A DNA stretch of 35,410 bases from Prevotella sp. (lineage in GTDB: Bacteria > Bacteroidota > Bacteroidia > Bacteroidales > Bacteroidaceae): positions 1-35,410 of the forward strand of contig JAFVHO010000024.1 of assembly GCA_017474485.1 (NCBI GenBank), read 5' to 3'. Numbering within the stretch: position 1 is the first letter of the stretch; every line of letters begins with the position of its first letter. Both the position numbers and the translations under genes were made by a program. Below the pieces are notes generated by a model, which was not told the DNA's origin, searched no databases, and saw nothing but the letters and a program-made list of their open reading frames with translations. Of the stretch, positions 24,621-32,087 are shown piece by piece.

Positions 24621-24983
24621 ATGGACATTATATTCAGAAATCTGCAACGACTAGTTTTCAGCGACGAGTTTTATGGTCAGGAAGCTATAGAACCCATGTC
24701 CGAATGGAAATGGAACAAACTCTATGAGTTTACCATAGCCTATGGCATAGGCCCTTGGGTAGCCGATGGTTTCCGCCGTTATAGTGATGATTTCTTTTTG
24801 CAGCCCTCCGATTCGCTGCGCGAAAAGTTCCTGGCCTTGAATGGTGAGCGTAATCAAGAGTTGTTGGGCAAGTTCAAATTGAACTTAATGCGTTCGAAGC
24901 ATATTATGAATCGTTTTACACGAGAGTCGTTACAAGCTTATTTCAACGACTTCATGCACACTATTCGTAATATCGAGGAATAG
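24621..24983 (+). CDS. Small protein of unknown function
   Basis: This 120-residue cytoplasmic protein begins MDIIFRNLQRLVFSDEFYG. It is rich in aromatic and charged residues (WKWNKLYEFTIAYGIGPWVA) and looks helical; there is no signal peptide. The opening resembles the start of some nucleotidyltransferase-like proteins, but no catalytic motif is present and I do not assign it. The ATG at 24621 is preferred to the GTG at 24612, which lies inside the 7-mer array. It probably follows the nhaC-type gene in one transcript. Confidence 0.7.
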   Translation: MDIIFRNLQRLVFSDEFYGQEAIEPMSEWKWNKLYEFTIAYGIGPWVADGFRRYSDDFFLQPSDSLREKFLALNGERNQELLGKFKLNLMRSKHIMNRFTRESLQAYFNDFMHTIRNIEE

Positions 24984-25031
24984 CTGTTGGCTATTGGCTA
25001 TTAGCTATTAGCTGTTAGCGATGGGCTGTAG
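24983..25031 (+). repeat. Seven-unit 7-mer array between convergent genes
   Basis: Units are GCTGTTG, GCTATTG, GCTATTA, GCTATTA, GCTGTTA, then the decayed GCGATGG and GCTGTAG. It starts on the last base of the upstream stop codon and ends 3 bases before the GH25 stop, filling the whole spacer. Confidence 0.92.
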
Positions 25032-25033
25032 GT

Positions 25034-25786
25034 CTAATGCTTGAAGCGGATTTCCCTTAAGTGGTGATTTCCCATGAAACGGCTCTTGTCCACATAGCCG
25101 TTAACACCCACAATGCGTCCTTTTCCTGTATACTGCCACATGGTGATGTCTCGATCGTCAGCTACCACAGGTTCCTGGTCTGTATACATGGCTATCATGA
25201 TTTTGTAGTCGTCAACCTTGCCCAATAAGTGTTTATTATAGAAGTTACGGCCCGTATAGAGCAATGGCTTTTGACGATAGGCCTCTTCCACTAAGTCGAG
25301 GAAGTAGAACAACGAGTCGCAGAACACATCGGTATCCAGACCACCTGTAGACTCAATGTCAATCATTGGTATCAAGTCCTGCTCTTCAGGCAGGCATTGC
25401 GACATGAAGTTCTTCAACTGGCGCTGCTGGTCGGTCAGCGGACGGTAGAAGTGGTACGACCCCACCTTCAAGCCATGTTTATGGGCCAGTTCTATATTAC
25501 GTTCAAATGTAGCATCAATGCGGTCTCCACCTTCAGTAGCCTTCAGATAGACATAAGCCATGTTGGTATTGTCGCCAATCGTCTGCCAGAACACGTTGCC
25601 CTGATAGTGGCTCAGATCAATACCGTGAATATGAGAACACGTGTCCTCGCACTGGATATTAGGATTAACGGCAGGCACTACCTGCTCTTCAGGGGCGCCG
25701 CCAATGCTGTCGCTAACCTCTTCTTGAGCCCACACGTTAATATGAAATAGGAGTGATATCGCTGTTAAAACAATCAATTTCTTCAT
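25034..25786 (-). CDS. Exported GH25 lysozyme-like protein
   Basis: This 250-residue protein has a signal peptide (MKKLIVLTAISLLFHINVWA). A glycoside hydrolase family 25 domain covers about 52-245. Catalytic-face motifs are GIDLSHYQG (D57), YLKATEG, GSYHFYRP and the acidic DIES triplet near 155. GH25 enzymes cleave the MurNAc-GlcNAc bond of peptidoglycan, so the role is in wall turnover or attack on other cells. The start at 25786 is preferred: the upstream TTG at 25810 lies in the -7 element. It shares a divergent promoter region with the C11 peptidase gene. Confidence 0.9.
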   Translation of the reverse strand: MKKLIVLTAISLLFHINVWAQEEVSDSIGGAPEEQVVPAVNPNIQCEDTCSHIHGIDLSHYQGNVFWQTIGDNTNMAYVYLKATEGGDRIDATFERNIELAHKHGLKVGSYHFYRPLTDQQRQLKNFMSQCLPEEQDLIPMIDIESTGGLDTDVFCDSLFYFLDLVEEAYRQKPLLYTGRNFYNKHLLGKVDDYKIMIAMYTDQEPVVADDRDITMWQYTGKGRIVGVNGYVDKSRFMGNHHLREIRFKH

Positions 25787-25807
25787 CTTTTCCGTAAAAT
25801 TTAGCTG

Positions 25808-25815
25808 CAAAGTTA
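25808..25815 (-). promoter_or_regulatory. -7 promoter element of the GH25 gene
   Basis: Minus-strand TAACTTTG lies 21 bases before the ATG at 25786. Its mirror partner for the divergent gene is only 22 bases away. Confidence 0.65.
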
Positions 25816-25837
25816 CTAAAAATTGCAGAAAAAGCCG

Positions 25838-25845
25838 TATCTTTG
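25838..25845 (+). promoter_or_regulatory. -7 promoter element of the C11 peptidase gene
   Basis: TATCTTTG lies 18 bases before the ATG at 25864. The two divergent -7 elements are so close that the polymerases would compete for the region. Confidence 0.65.
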
Positions 25846-25863
25846 CTCCAAAATATCACAAGA

Positions 25864-27177
25864 ATGAAGCATTTTTTGATTTCTATAACATTGCTATTGC
25901 TCCTCACGGCCTGCCATAAGGACGATGAAAACTCAACACCCTCTATCAGCCAGCGCACCGTCATGGCATATATCTGTGGCGACAACAACCTGTCGTCCTT
26001 TGCTATGGAAGACATCTGGGAAATGGAAGAAGGTGCACAATCCATCCCTAATGGCAATACAATGGTACTTTTCGTTGATAAAAGGTATAGTTCTGAATAT
26101 CCCTTTATTGCCAAGCTGACAGGCAACAAGAATGCTCCGCTCGACACGCTCTACAAGTACGATTCAGAATGCTATGACTCCGACCCTGTTGTGTTCAGAG
26201 AGGCACTACAGAAGATGATGGATCTATGTCCAGCCAAAGAATATGGTCTTGTACTTTGGGGACATGCCACCGGATGGTTGGTAGATAATGATAGCATAGC
26301 CACTCAGAACTCACGCCGTGCATACGGCTACGACGAGGGCAATCAGACGTGGATGAACATTACCCAGATGGCTGATGTCCTTGAGGGACTTCCCAAAATG
26401 AAATTCATCTTTGCTGACTGTTGCCATATGGCGTGTATCGAAGTAGCCTACGAATTGCGCAACTGTACAGATTACTTCATCGGTTCACCAGCCGAGATTC
26501 CTGGACGTGGCGCACCATACAGCATGATCTTGAAAGATCTCTTTAGCACAAGCCCCACCTTTTATAAAGATATTGTCGATACCTATTACGATTTTTATAA
26601 CAATCCCGAAAACCTCAATATAACAGAAATAAGCACATGGAAGTATATGACTGAAGGCTATAGCGTGCCATTGTCTGTCATCAACACAGCTAATCTTCCG
26701 CAGCTAGTTAGTGCCACACGCACCTTTATCGACAAGGTTCCTAACGGATATCCTGAATATCCCAAAAGCCCAGATTTCACTGGTATTGCCTATTATTTTG
26801 GCTTAGACGTACCTGCCATGTACGATATGCGAGCCGTTATGTCACGATTAATTAGTCCTGAAGACTTTAATACGTGGGATACCGTTTTTCGTGAGGCAGT
26901 GCCCTACTATCGCATGTCCATGAAATGGATGTCTGTGTTCGATGGTCGTTATGTCGGCAGCCAATATTATTATCCGTACTTCTACAACCTGCAGTACGAC
27001 ATGGAAAATGATGCCTTTGACACAACCCTGCCCTATGGCTGCGTCAGTATGTACTTTCCTGTCATAGGCAAAGGATATGACGTAGGTGACTTCTGCTACA
27101 ACCTTCGTGCCAATAACTTTGAGTGGAACCGTCTGATGCAGTGGAACAGGTTTGGTTGGTCTTCCGTCGGAAATTAA
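25864..27177 (+). CDS. Clostripain-related (C11) cysteine peptidase lipoprotein
   Basis: This 437-residue protein has a lipoprotein signal (LLLLLTAC). The C11 catalytic pair is visible: H134 in LVLWGHATGW and C187 in KFIFADCCHMACIEVAYELR, where C187 aligns with the cysteine of the usual D-x-C pattern. C11 peptidases cut after basic residues and are often exported in gut Bacteroidales. The upstream TTG at 25843 lies in the promoter and is not the start. A strong terminator follows about 125 bases after the stop. Confidence 0.9.
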   Translation: MKHFLISITLLLLLTACHKDDENSTPSISQRTVMAYICGDNNLSSFAMEDIWEMEEGAQSIPNGNTMVLFVDKRYSSEYPFIAKLTGNKNAPLDTLYKYDSECYDSDPVVFREALQKMMDLCPAKEYGLVLWGHATGWLVDNDSIATQNSRRAYGYDEGNQTWMNITQMADVLEGLPKMKFIFADCCHMACIEVAYELRNCTDYFIGSPAEIPGRGAPYSMILKDLFSTSPTFYKDIVDTYYDFYNNPENLNITEISTWKYMTEGYSVPLSVINTANLPQLVSATRTFIDKVPNGYPEYPKSPDFTGIAYYFGLDVPAMYDMRAVMSRLISPEDFNTWDTVFREAVPYYRMSMKWMSVFDGRYVGSQYYYPYFYNLQYDMENDAFDTTLPYGCVSMYFPVIGKGYDVGDFCYNLRANNFEWNRLMQWNRFGWSSVGN

Positions 27178-27235
27178 TTCCGTGTGGGCAAACTGACGAT
27201 TTGAAAGGAAAATGACAGAAAAACCAATCAAATCA

Positions 27236-27279
27236 TTACATTTTGTTTGATTATCGATTAATATCGCAACAAAATGTAA
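27236..27279. promoter_or_regulatory. 12 bp perfect inverted repeat upstream of amtB
   Basis: TTACATTTTGTT (27236-27247) and AACAAAATGTAA (27268-27279) pair perfectly around a 20-base spacer that itself holds CGAT/ATCG. No T-run follows, so it is not a normal terminator. It lies about 63 bases upstream of the amtB -7 element and could be a regulator site. Confidence 0.6.
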
Positions 27280-27301
27280 GTTATATAGCGATTTTGATTT
27301 C

Positions 27302-27337
27302 AAAGCGACAACACTTTCAGCTGTTTGTCGCTTTTTT
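27302..27337 (+). terminator. Rho-independent terminator after the C11 peptidase gene
   Basis: AAAGCGACAA (27302-27311) and TTGTCGCTTT (27325-27334) form a 10 bp stem, followed by a T-run to 27337. It ends only 4 bases before the amtB -7 element. Confidence 0.85.
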
Positions 27338-27341
27338 GTAT

Positions 27342-27349
27342 TACTTTTG
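27342..27349 (+). promoter_or_regulatory. -7 promoter element of amtB
   Basis: TACTTTTG matches TAnnTTTG and lies 36 bases before the ATG. The nearest TTTG (27324-27327) is too close for the usual spacing and is inside the terminator stem. Confidence 0.6.
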
Positions 27350-27385
27350 CACCCGAAAAGTTTTCAGATAATTAATTAAGAAGTT

Positions 27386-28777
27386 ATGAAAGTAAAGAAA
27401 CGTTGGGTGATTCTGATGACGGCGATGACGCTCATTGCCCTTGCAGGAATCTTTGTAGGTGAGCCTACTTTCGAGTGTGACTGGTCGGTAATTTCCGCCG
27501 CCGATGTGGCCTGGTTGATTACGGCCACTATTTTCGTGTTGATGATGACGCCAGGACTGTCGTTCTTCTATGGCGGAATGGTGGGAGCCAAGAACGTCAT
27601 TTCCACCATGCTCCAGTCGTTTATCGCCATGGGATTGATATCGGTCCTTTGGGTGGTCGTCGGTTTCTCGCTGTGTTTTGGCGACGACATCGGTGGTGCC
27701 GGCATCATCGGCAATCCCCTGACGTTCCTGATGTTCCAGAATGTAGGTGCCGACGTCTATACCACACCGGCAGGCAACGTGCTGGGTGGTGCCACCATTC
27801 CGCTGGCCCTGTTTGCCCTGTTCCAGATGAAGTTTGCCATCATCACGCCATCGCTTATCACAGGCTCGTTTGCTGAGCGCGTGCGCTTCTCGGCATACAT
27901 GTTCTTCATGATGTTCTTCTTTTTCCTTATCTACTGTCCGCTGGCCCACATGACGTGGCATCCCGAGGGACTGTTTATGCGATGGGGTGTCATCGACTTC
28001 GCCGGTGGTATCGTGGTACATGCATCCAGTGGTGTGGCAGCCCTTGCCGGTGCCATCTATCTAGGACGTCGTAAAGCGGAGACCCGTAAGAGCGAACCAG
28101 CCAATATCCCCTTTGTACTTCTGGGAGCCGCTATGCTGTGGCTCGGTTGGTTTGGTTTCAATGCGGGTTCTTCGCTTCATGCCGACGGACAGGCTGTCAA
28201 GGCGTTCCTGAACACGAATACCGCTTCGGCAACGGCCATGATGACCTGGATATTCTTCGACTGTCTGCGCGGTCGTAAGCCATCAGCAATGGGTGCTGCC
28301 GTTGGTTGTGTAGTCGGTTTGGTAGCTATCACACCCTCTGCTGGTTACGTCACCGTTGGTCAGAGCATTTTTATTGCTTTCGTCATCACCATGATTTGTA
28401 ACGTTGCAGTCTACTGGCGTTCACACTCCAACATAGACGATGCCCTCGACGTATTCCCCACGCACGGAACGGGTGGTATCTTCGGTACTGTCCTTACGGG
28501 TATCTTCATTCAGGAGGGACTCATCGCCGGCACATGGGACGGCTTTGTCATCTTCCTTTACCACCTGCTAGCCATCGTCATCGTCTTTGTCTATACCTTC
28601 GCCATGAGCTGGGCTGGTTACAAACTCATCGATAGCCTCATCCCCATGCGTGTCTCAGCCTACAGCGAGAAAGTCGGTCTCGACTTCTCACAGCACGACG
28701 AACACTACGGACTGGCACATATCGGCGAGCGCGAATTGGCAGAATACGAAGAGCATATCCGCGAAAAGAACAAATGA
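27386..28777 (+). CDS. amtB: Ammonium transporter AmtB
   Basis: This 463-residue membrane protein has about eleven helices and carries the Amt signature FYGGMVGAKNVISTM with later FAGGIVVHASSGVAAL. The twin pore histidines are H212 (VHASSG) and H360 (FPTHGTGG). It moves ammonium or ammonia into the cell for assimilation. A glnK-type PII gene, often adjacent in other bacteria, is not present here. Upstream lie a terminator and a 12 bp inverted repeat; downstream is a two-way terminator. Confidence 0.95.
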   Translation: MKVKKRWVILMTAMTLIALAGIFVGEPTFECDWSVISAADVAWLITATIFVLMMTPGLSFFYGGMVGAKNVISTMLQSFIAMGLISVLWVVVGFSLCFGDDIGGAGIIGNPLTFLMFQNVGADVYTTPAGNVLGGATIPLALFALFQMKFAIITPSLITGSFAERVRFSAYMFFMMFFFFLIYCPLAHMTWHPEGLFMRWGVIDFAGGIVVHASSGVAALAGAIYLGRRKAETRKSEPANIPFVLLGAAMLWLGWFGFNAGSSLHADGQAVKAFLNTNTASATAMMTWIFFDCLRGRKPSAMGAAVGCVVGLVAITPSAGYVTVGQSIFIAFVITMICNVAVYWRSHSNIDDALDVFPTHGTGGIFGTVLTGIFIQEGLIAGTWDGFVIFLYHLLAIVIVFVYTFAMSWAGYKLIDSLIPMRVSAYSEKVGLDFSQHDEHYGLAHIGERELAEYEEHIREKNK

Positions 28778-28816
28778 CCGAAATATACAGCAACCCCGCA
28801 TTTAACGTGTAAATTG

Positions 28817-28847
28817 ATCCCCACAATTCAGATTGAGTTGTGGGGAT
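28817..28847. terminator. Two-way terminator between amtB and the SH3 gene
   Basis: ATCCCCACAA (28817-28826) and TTGTGGGGAT (28838-28847) form a perfect 10 bp stem extended by two more pairs and a G-T wobble. It lies between two convergent stop codons. The flanking T-runs are weak. Confidence 0.75.
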
Positions 28848-28866
28848 TCATGTTATAGAAAGTAGC

Positions 28867-30075
28867 TTACTTGACGATGACGTCAGTCTTCTTAACGAAG
28901 AGGTAGTCATGGCCTGTGCGCAGCTCGTAGTACTCCACACCATTAAAGGAGTGCTCGAAGAAGGTGTCAGCAATAATGGTGCCCTTCGGGACGGTGTAGA
29001 AGGGCTTGAGGGCACCCTCATAATTGTCCTCACAATAGATGACGGCAGCTTTGTTGGCAATAATCTTCGGACCACTGCCGAGCATCCACGTCATCTGCCC
29101 CAAATACTTGGTATACACCCAGCCAACGATACCGTCGACGCTGACCTTGCTCCACTGCTTGCCCTTCTCGATGAGGATACCGCGACCCAGTCCATGGTCT
29201 TGCATCCAGAGCTTGGTGAGCACCTTGCCCTTCATCGAGGGTTCTGAACGAACGTTCAGATAATTATCGTCTGAAACGGCGTAGACGACGGTAAAAACCT
29301 TGCCTGTCTCAGCTACCGTCTTAGCACCCTCAACGTAGAACTTATAGAGGTGGTCATTGTAGTCGGTGGCATAAAGATACTCGCGGCCATTCTGCTCGGT
29401 CTGCAGTTCCAGATACTGGATAGCATAGGTAAAAGGTAACTTACTGTAGACTTTGCCAGTGTACTTGTCGAGCATGAAGAGGAACTTCTTTTCGCTGGTA
29501 AAACCATACGAACAGAAGACGAACTTAGAATCGAGAATGAATATGTCGTTACTGGTAAGCCAGTCGGTAGACCACACCATCTCGCGACGCTCAGGATTAT
29601 AGCAATGAAGCTTCGAGCCCTTGCCATTAATCTGGCTGGAATAGCTGGGACAGGCCATATTGAACAGCAGGTTGTGAGTATCGTTATCCCAGCGGACATC
29701 CTGCACCTCACAGTAATCATTGCCCGATACCTGACCAAGATCGATGGTATAGAGTGGCTTTTCGTCCTTATCGTAGATTTTCACGATAAACTTGTAGTTT
29801 TGGTCGCCAGCAGAACGGCGATAGAGGGCCAGCCAGCCGATGTCGATACGCTCGGAGATGAACTGCTGGAGGTCCTTGGCCTCTTCGCCGCGCGGCAGAT
29901 ATTCGTTCTGTTTCTCTTCGCGCAGGCGGTAGATGGTGCCGTTTGGTTTGTTCTTCAGCGTAATCATGTTGCGCTGCCAGTTGGCACCATAGTTTTTTAC
30001 AGACACCAGACGTTGTGCCTGTACGGTGACACAAATGGTCAACATAGTCACAAGACTAAGAATGATTCTTTTCAT
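28867..30075 (-). CDS. Exported SH3-domain protein
   Basis: This 402-residue protein has a signal peptide ending in VTVQAQ. The first 250 residues form a beta-rich part of unknown type with repeated WDNDTHNLLFN and FVFCSYGF-like strands. A bacterial SH3 domain follows at about 265-325 (YLNVRSEPSMKGKVLTKLW to GWVYTKYLG); such domains often bind peptidoglycan or peptides. No catalytic domain is visible. It is the downstream gene of an nspC operon, 62 bases after the nspC stop with a hairpin and 7-mer array between, and ends at the two-way terminator. Confidence 0.75.
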   Translation of the reverse strand: MKRIILSLVTMLTICVTVQAQRLVSVKNYGANWQRNMITLKNKPNGTIYRLREEKQNEYLPRGEEAKDLQQFISERIDIGWLALYRRSAGDQNYKFIVKIYDKDEKPLYTIDLGQVSGNDYCEVQDVRWDNDTHNLLFNMACPSYSSQINGKGSKLHCYNPERREMVWSTDWLTSNDIFILDSKFVFCSYGFTSEKKFLFMLDKYTGKVYSKLPFTYAIQYLELQTEQNGREYLYATDYNDHLYKFYVEGAKTVAETGKVFTVVYAVSDDNYLNVRSEPSMKGKVLTKLWMQDHGLGRGILIEKGKQWSKVSVDGIVGWVYTKYLGQMTWMLGSGPKIIANKAAVIYCEDNYEGALKPFYTVPKGTIIADTFFEHSFNGVEYYELRTGHDYLFVKKTDVIVK

Positions 30076-30098
30076 AATGGTTTTCGTCTTTAGTTAAT

Positions 30099-30119
30099 TA
30101 TTCACTTTTCACTATTCAC
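30099..30119 (-). repeat. Three-unit 7-mer spacer array (GTGAAnA word)
   Basis: Plus-strand units are TATTCAC, TTTTCAC and TATTCAC (GTGAATA, GTGAAAA, GTGAATA on the coding strand). The array follows a small hairpin in the nspC to SH3 spacer, the same order as at 24585-24618. Confidence 0.88.
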
Positions 30120-30121
30120 TA

Positions 30122-30132
30122 GGGCGAAGCCC
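30122..30132 (-). repeat. Small GGGC/GCCC hairpin after nspC
   Basis: GGGC and GCCC pair around GAA (TTC on the coding strand), 4 bases after the nspC stop codon. There is no T-run, so it is a weak terminator at most. Confidence 0.6.
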
Positions 30133-30136
30133 GCTT

Positions 30137-31297
30137 TTAGTCCATACGGTTTCGGTAATCTTCATAAGTAAAACGGCGCAGCAGTTCGAGCTGTCCGTCA
30201 GCATGCAACATGCAGAGCGAGGGATGCGTGATGCCGTTGAAGGTGTTGGTCTTGACGGTAGTGTAGTGTATCATGTCCTCAAAGATGACTTCGTCGCCCA
30301 CCTGCAGTTCACGAGGGAATTGCCAGTAGCCCATGAAGTCGCCTGCCAAACAGCTGTTGCCGCCAAGGCGATATATGGCAGCGGACAACAACGGATTTTC
30401 TCGGACTGTCCGTGTTTGTCCGCTGTTGTCCGCTGCTATATCTATATGCTCAGCGCCCCTTACATCGGGATAATACGGCATCTCAAGGCAGTCGGGCATG
30501 TGGCACGTGAAGCTGACATCAAGTATAGCCGTGCGGATGCCTTTGTCCTCAACGATATCCACCACACTCGACACCAGCGGACCAGTCTGCCACGCAAAGG
30601 CACTGCCAGGCTCGAAGATGACCTTCAGATGCGGATAGCGTTCGTGGAACCCCTGAACGACGCGTACCAGCCGTTCGATGTCGTAATCAGCCCGTGTCAC
30701 CAAGTGGCCACCACCGAAGTTAATCCACTCTATTTGTGGAAACCAGCGCGAGAACTTCTGTTCTATATGCTCAAGAGTACGCTCAAAGACATCAGACCCA
30801 CTTTCACAGTGGCAGTGGCAATGGAAGCCACGAATGTCGCTGGGCAGCGTGTCGGGCAATTTATCAACTGAGACGCCAAAGCGTGTACCTGGGGCACATG
30901 GATTATAGAGCAGTGTACCCACCTCAGAGTATTCCGGGTTGACCCTCAAACCCAGCGAACACTCCCCTGCCCGCTTATGGAACCGCTCGTACTGCGAGAG
31001 CGAGTTGAACGTCAAGTGACTGGAACAACGCACGATTTCATCAATCTCCTCGTCCTTATATGCTGGCGAGAAGGTGTGCGCCTTCGAGCCGAATTCCTCC
31101 AAAGCCAGACGAGCCTCGCTGAGCGAACTGGCTGTTGTCGACTGGATGTATTCGCGGAAGATGGGAAAGGTCTTCCAAAGGGCAAAAGCCTTGAACGCCA
31201 GTATCCATTCTGACTGCGTGCGACGGGCTACGTCGCTTATGAGTTCGAGGTTGCGTCGCAACTTCTGCTCCTCTATCATATAGTAAGGTGTATTCAT
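30137..31297 (-). CDS. nspC: Carboxynorspermidine decarboxylase
   Basis: This 386-residue PLP enzyme decarboxylates carboxynorspermidine or carboxyspermidine, the last step of the alternative polyamine pathway. The PLP lysine is K36 (ILAFKAFALW). Other family blocks are FHCHCHCESG, INFGGGHLVT, VIFEPGSAFAW, LDVSFTCHMPDCLEMPYYP, YRLGGNSCLAGD and EDMIHYTTVKTNTFNGI. Between RGAE and YRLGG there are about 25 residues (286-308 region) where relatives have only a short linker; the extra DNA is a 59 bp palindrome (30378-30436). The partner dehydrogenase gene is not in the window. The promoter lies 163 bases upstream, leaving a long leader. Confidence 0.92.
   Translation of the reverse strand: MNTPYYMIEEQKLRRNLELISDVARRTQSEWILAFKAFALWKTFPIFREYIQSTTASSLSEARLALEEFGSKAHTFSPAYKDEEIDEIVRCSSHLTFNSLSQYERFHKRAGECSLGLRVNPEYSEVGTLLYNPCAPGTRFGVSVDKLPDTLPSDIRGFHCHCHCESGSDVFERTLEHIEQKFSRWFPQIEWINFGGGHLVTRADYDIERLVRVVQGFHERYPHLKVIFEPGSAFAWQTGPLVSSVVDIVEDKGIRTAILDVSFTCHMPDCLEMPYYPDVRGAEHIDIAADNSGQTRTVRENPLLSAAIYRLGGNSCLAGDFMGYWQFPRELQVGDEVIFEDMIHYTTVKTNTFNGITHPSLCMLHADGQLELLRRFTYEDYRNRMD
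30378..30436. repeat. 59 bp palindrome inserted in frame in nspC
   Basis: GCAGCGGACAACA (30378-30390) and TGTTGTCCGCTGC (30424-30436) are perfect inverted repeats. The inner pair CGGAC/GTCCG (30402-30406, 30408-30412) shares the same centre at 30407. The middle of each arm matches only in part. It encodes most of the extra linker of NspC. Confidence 0.85.
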
Positions 31298-31392
31298 CGA
31301 GCTACAATATTATGTAAAAGTATTTCGTATTTTAAATTTTCACTTGTCAACTGTCCATTATACGGTTACACTATGAAAAAATATCTCATATA

Positions 31393-31440
31393 CTAAGAAA
31401 AATTTGCGCTATAGTTATGCCGTAAAAACCACTGTACCAT
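31393..31440 (-). CDS. Possible 15-residue upstream ORF in the nspC leader
   Basis: It reads MVQWFLRHNYSANFS and stops at TAG, 20 bases after the -7 element and about 95 bases before the nspC ATG. Leader peptides control some polyamine genes, but there is no direct evidence of translation here. Confidence 0.3.
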   Translation of the reverse strand: MVQWFLRHNYSANFS

Positions 31441-31460
31441 GTCCTTTTTGTTAGATATTG

Positions 31461-31492
31461 CAAAGGTACTATTTTTTCATGAAACTACCAAA
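31461..31492 (-). promoter_or_regulatory. Full consensus promoter for the nspC operon
   Basis: Minus-strand TTTG (31489-31492) and TACCTTTG (31461-31468) are exactly 20 bases apart. The nspC start is 163 bases downstream. Confidence 0.7.
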
Positions 31493-31649
31493 TTGTTGCA
31501 ATGATTTTTTGTAACTTTGTAAGAATTCTCAGCTTTTCATAGTATAAAGGCAGTCTGGGGAATTGAAGGAAAATGGGGTTACGATTTGGCAACCGTACTC
31601 AATTCCACATTCTGCTATAACCTGCATCCGCTCGAGCTATGCTCGCTTG

Positions 31650-31712
31650 CTACCAACGGGACGCAAGAAAGAACACCTGACGCTGAGCCAGCAACCATTT
31701 ATGACTCATCAT
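31650..31712 (-). CDS. Possible 20-residue leaderless micro-ORF
   Basis: The ORF starts ATG ATG 6 bases after a full consensus promoter and ends at TAG 31650-31652. It begins MMSHKWLLAQ and ends ASRW. It is too short for family assignment; the only support is its exact position behind the promoter. Confidence 0.3.
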   Translation of the reverse strand: MMSHKWLLAQRQVFFLASRW

Positions 31713-31718
31713 CGAGTG

Positions 31719-31750
31719 CAAAGGTAATCATTTCTTTGGATACGACCAAA
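31719..31750 (-). promoter_or_regulatory. Full consensus promoter in the gene-poor region
   Basis: Minus-strand TTTG (31747-31750) and TACCTTTG (31719-31726) are 20 bases apart, as good as any promoter in the window, yet no conventional gene follows directly. Confidence 0.6.
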
Positions 31751-31779
31751 TGTTATGCTACTTTTTTATGGGTTTTGTA

Positions 31780-31854
31780 TTATTCATAGGTGTATAAGGC
31801 ATTCGATGGAATGAAGCGAACAGATGGAACATAATACCCATCCGTCCACTTCAT
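31780..31854 (-). CDS. Possible 24-residue micro-ORF
   Basis: The ORF begins MKWTDGYYVPSV, ends LYTYE and stops at TAA 31780-31782, 13 bases after a TACCTTTG element (31868-31875). It is aromatic-rich. A 50 bp palindrome covers its first two-thirds, so the sequence may be constrained as DNA or RNA rather than protein. Confidence 0.3.
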   Translation of the reverse strand: MKWTDGYYVPSVRFIPSNALYTYE

Positions 31855-31857
31855 TCC
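31808..31857. repeat. 50 bp interrupted palindrome
   Basis: GGAATGAAG (31808-31816) pairs with CTTCATTCC (31849-31857), and GATGG (31823-31827) pairs with CCATC (31838-31842) around the same centre. No T-run follows on either strand. Confidence 0.75.
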
Positions 31858-32030
31858 TCTGCCGATGCAAAGGTAGCACGGGCTTTATACGAAACGGACG
31901 ATACTTGCATGGATAATCTTCCTCTCCACAGGCTCCGAGCGTATTTCCCACACAAGTCCCGCCCGTTTCAAGCCCATGCTCTTTTCCAAGCATCAGCAGA
32001 GGGGATGAGCGACGGACGGAATAGCACATC

Positions 32031-32087
32031 ATAAAAAAGCAGAAAGACGGATGCACTGATTGATTTCAGCTTTCCGGCTTTCTGCTT
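32031..32087 (-). terminator. Rho-independent terminator of the two HTH genes
   Basis: Arms 32037-32050 and 32074-32087 pair over 14 bp with one mismatch (AAGCAGAAAG core). On the minus strand the hairpin is followed by a run of T. It lies 45 bases after the second HTH gene. Confidence 0.8.

Noticed and set aside
24983-25031. CRISPR array
   Set aside because: The units are 7 bases with no spacers between them and no cas genes are present.
31586-31789. 67-codon plus-strand ORF
   Set aside because: It has low-complexity composition, no recognisable domain and no promoter directly upstream, and it runs against three minus-strand promoters; treated as non-coding.
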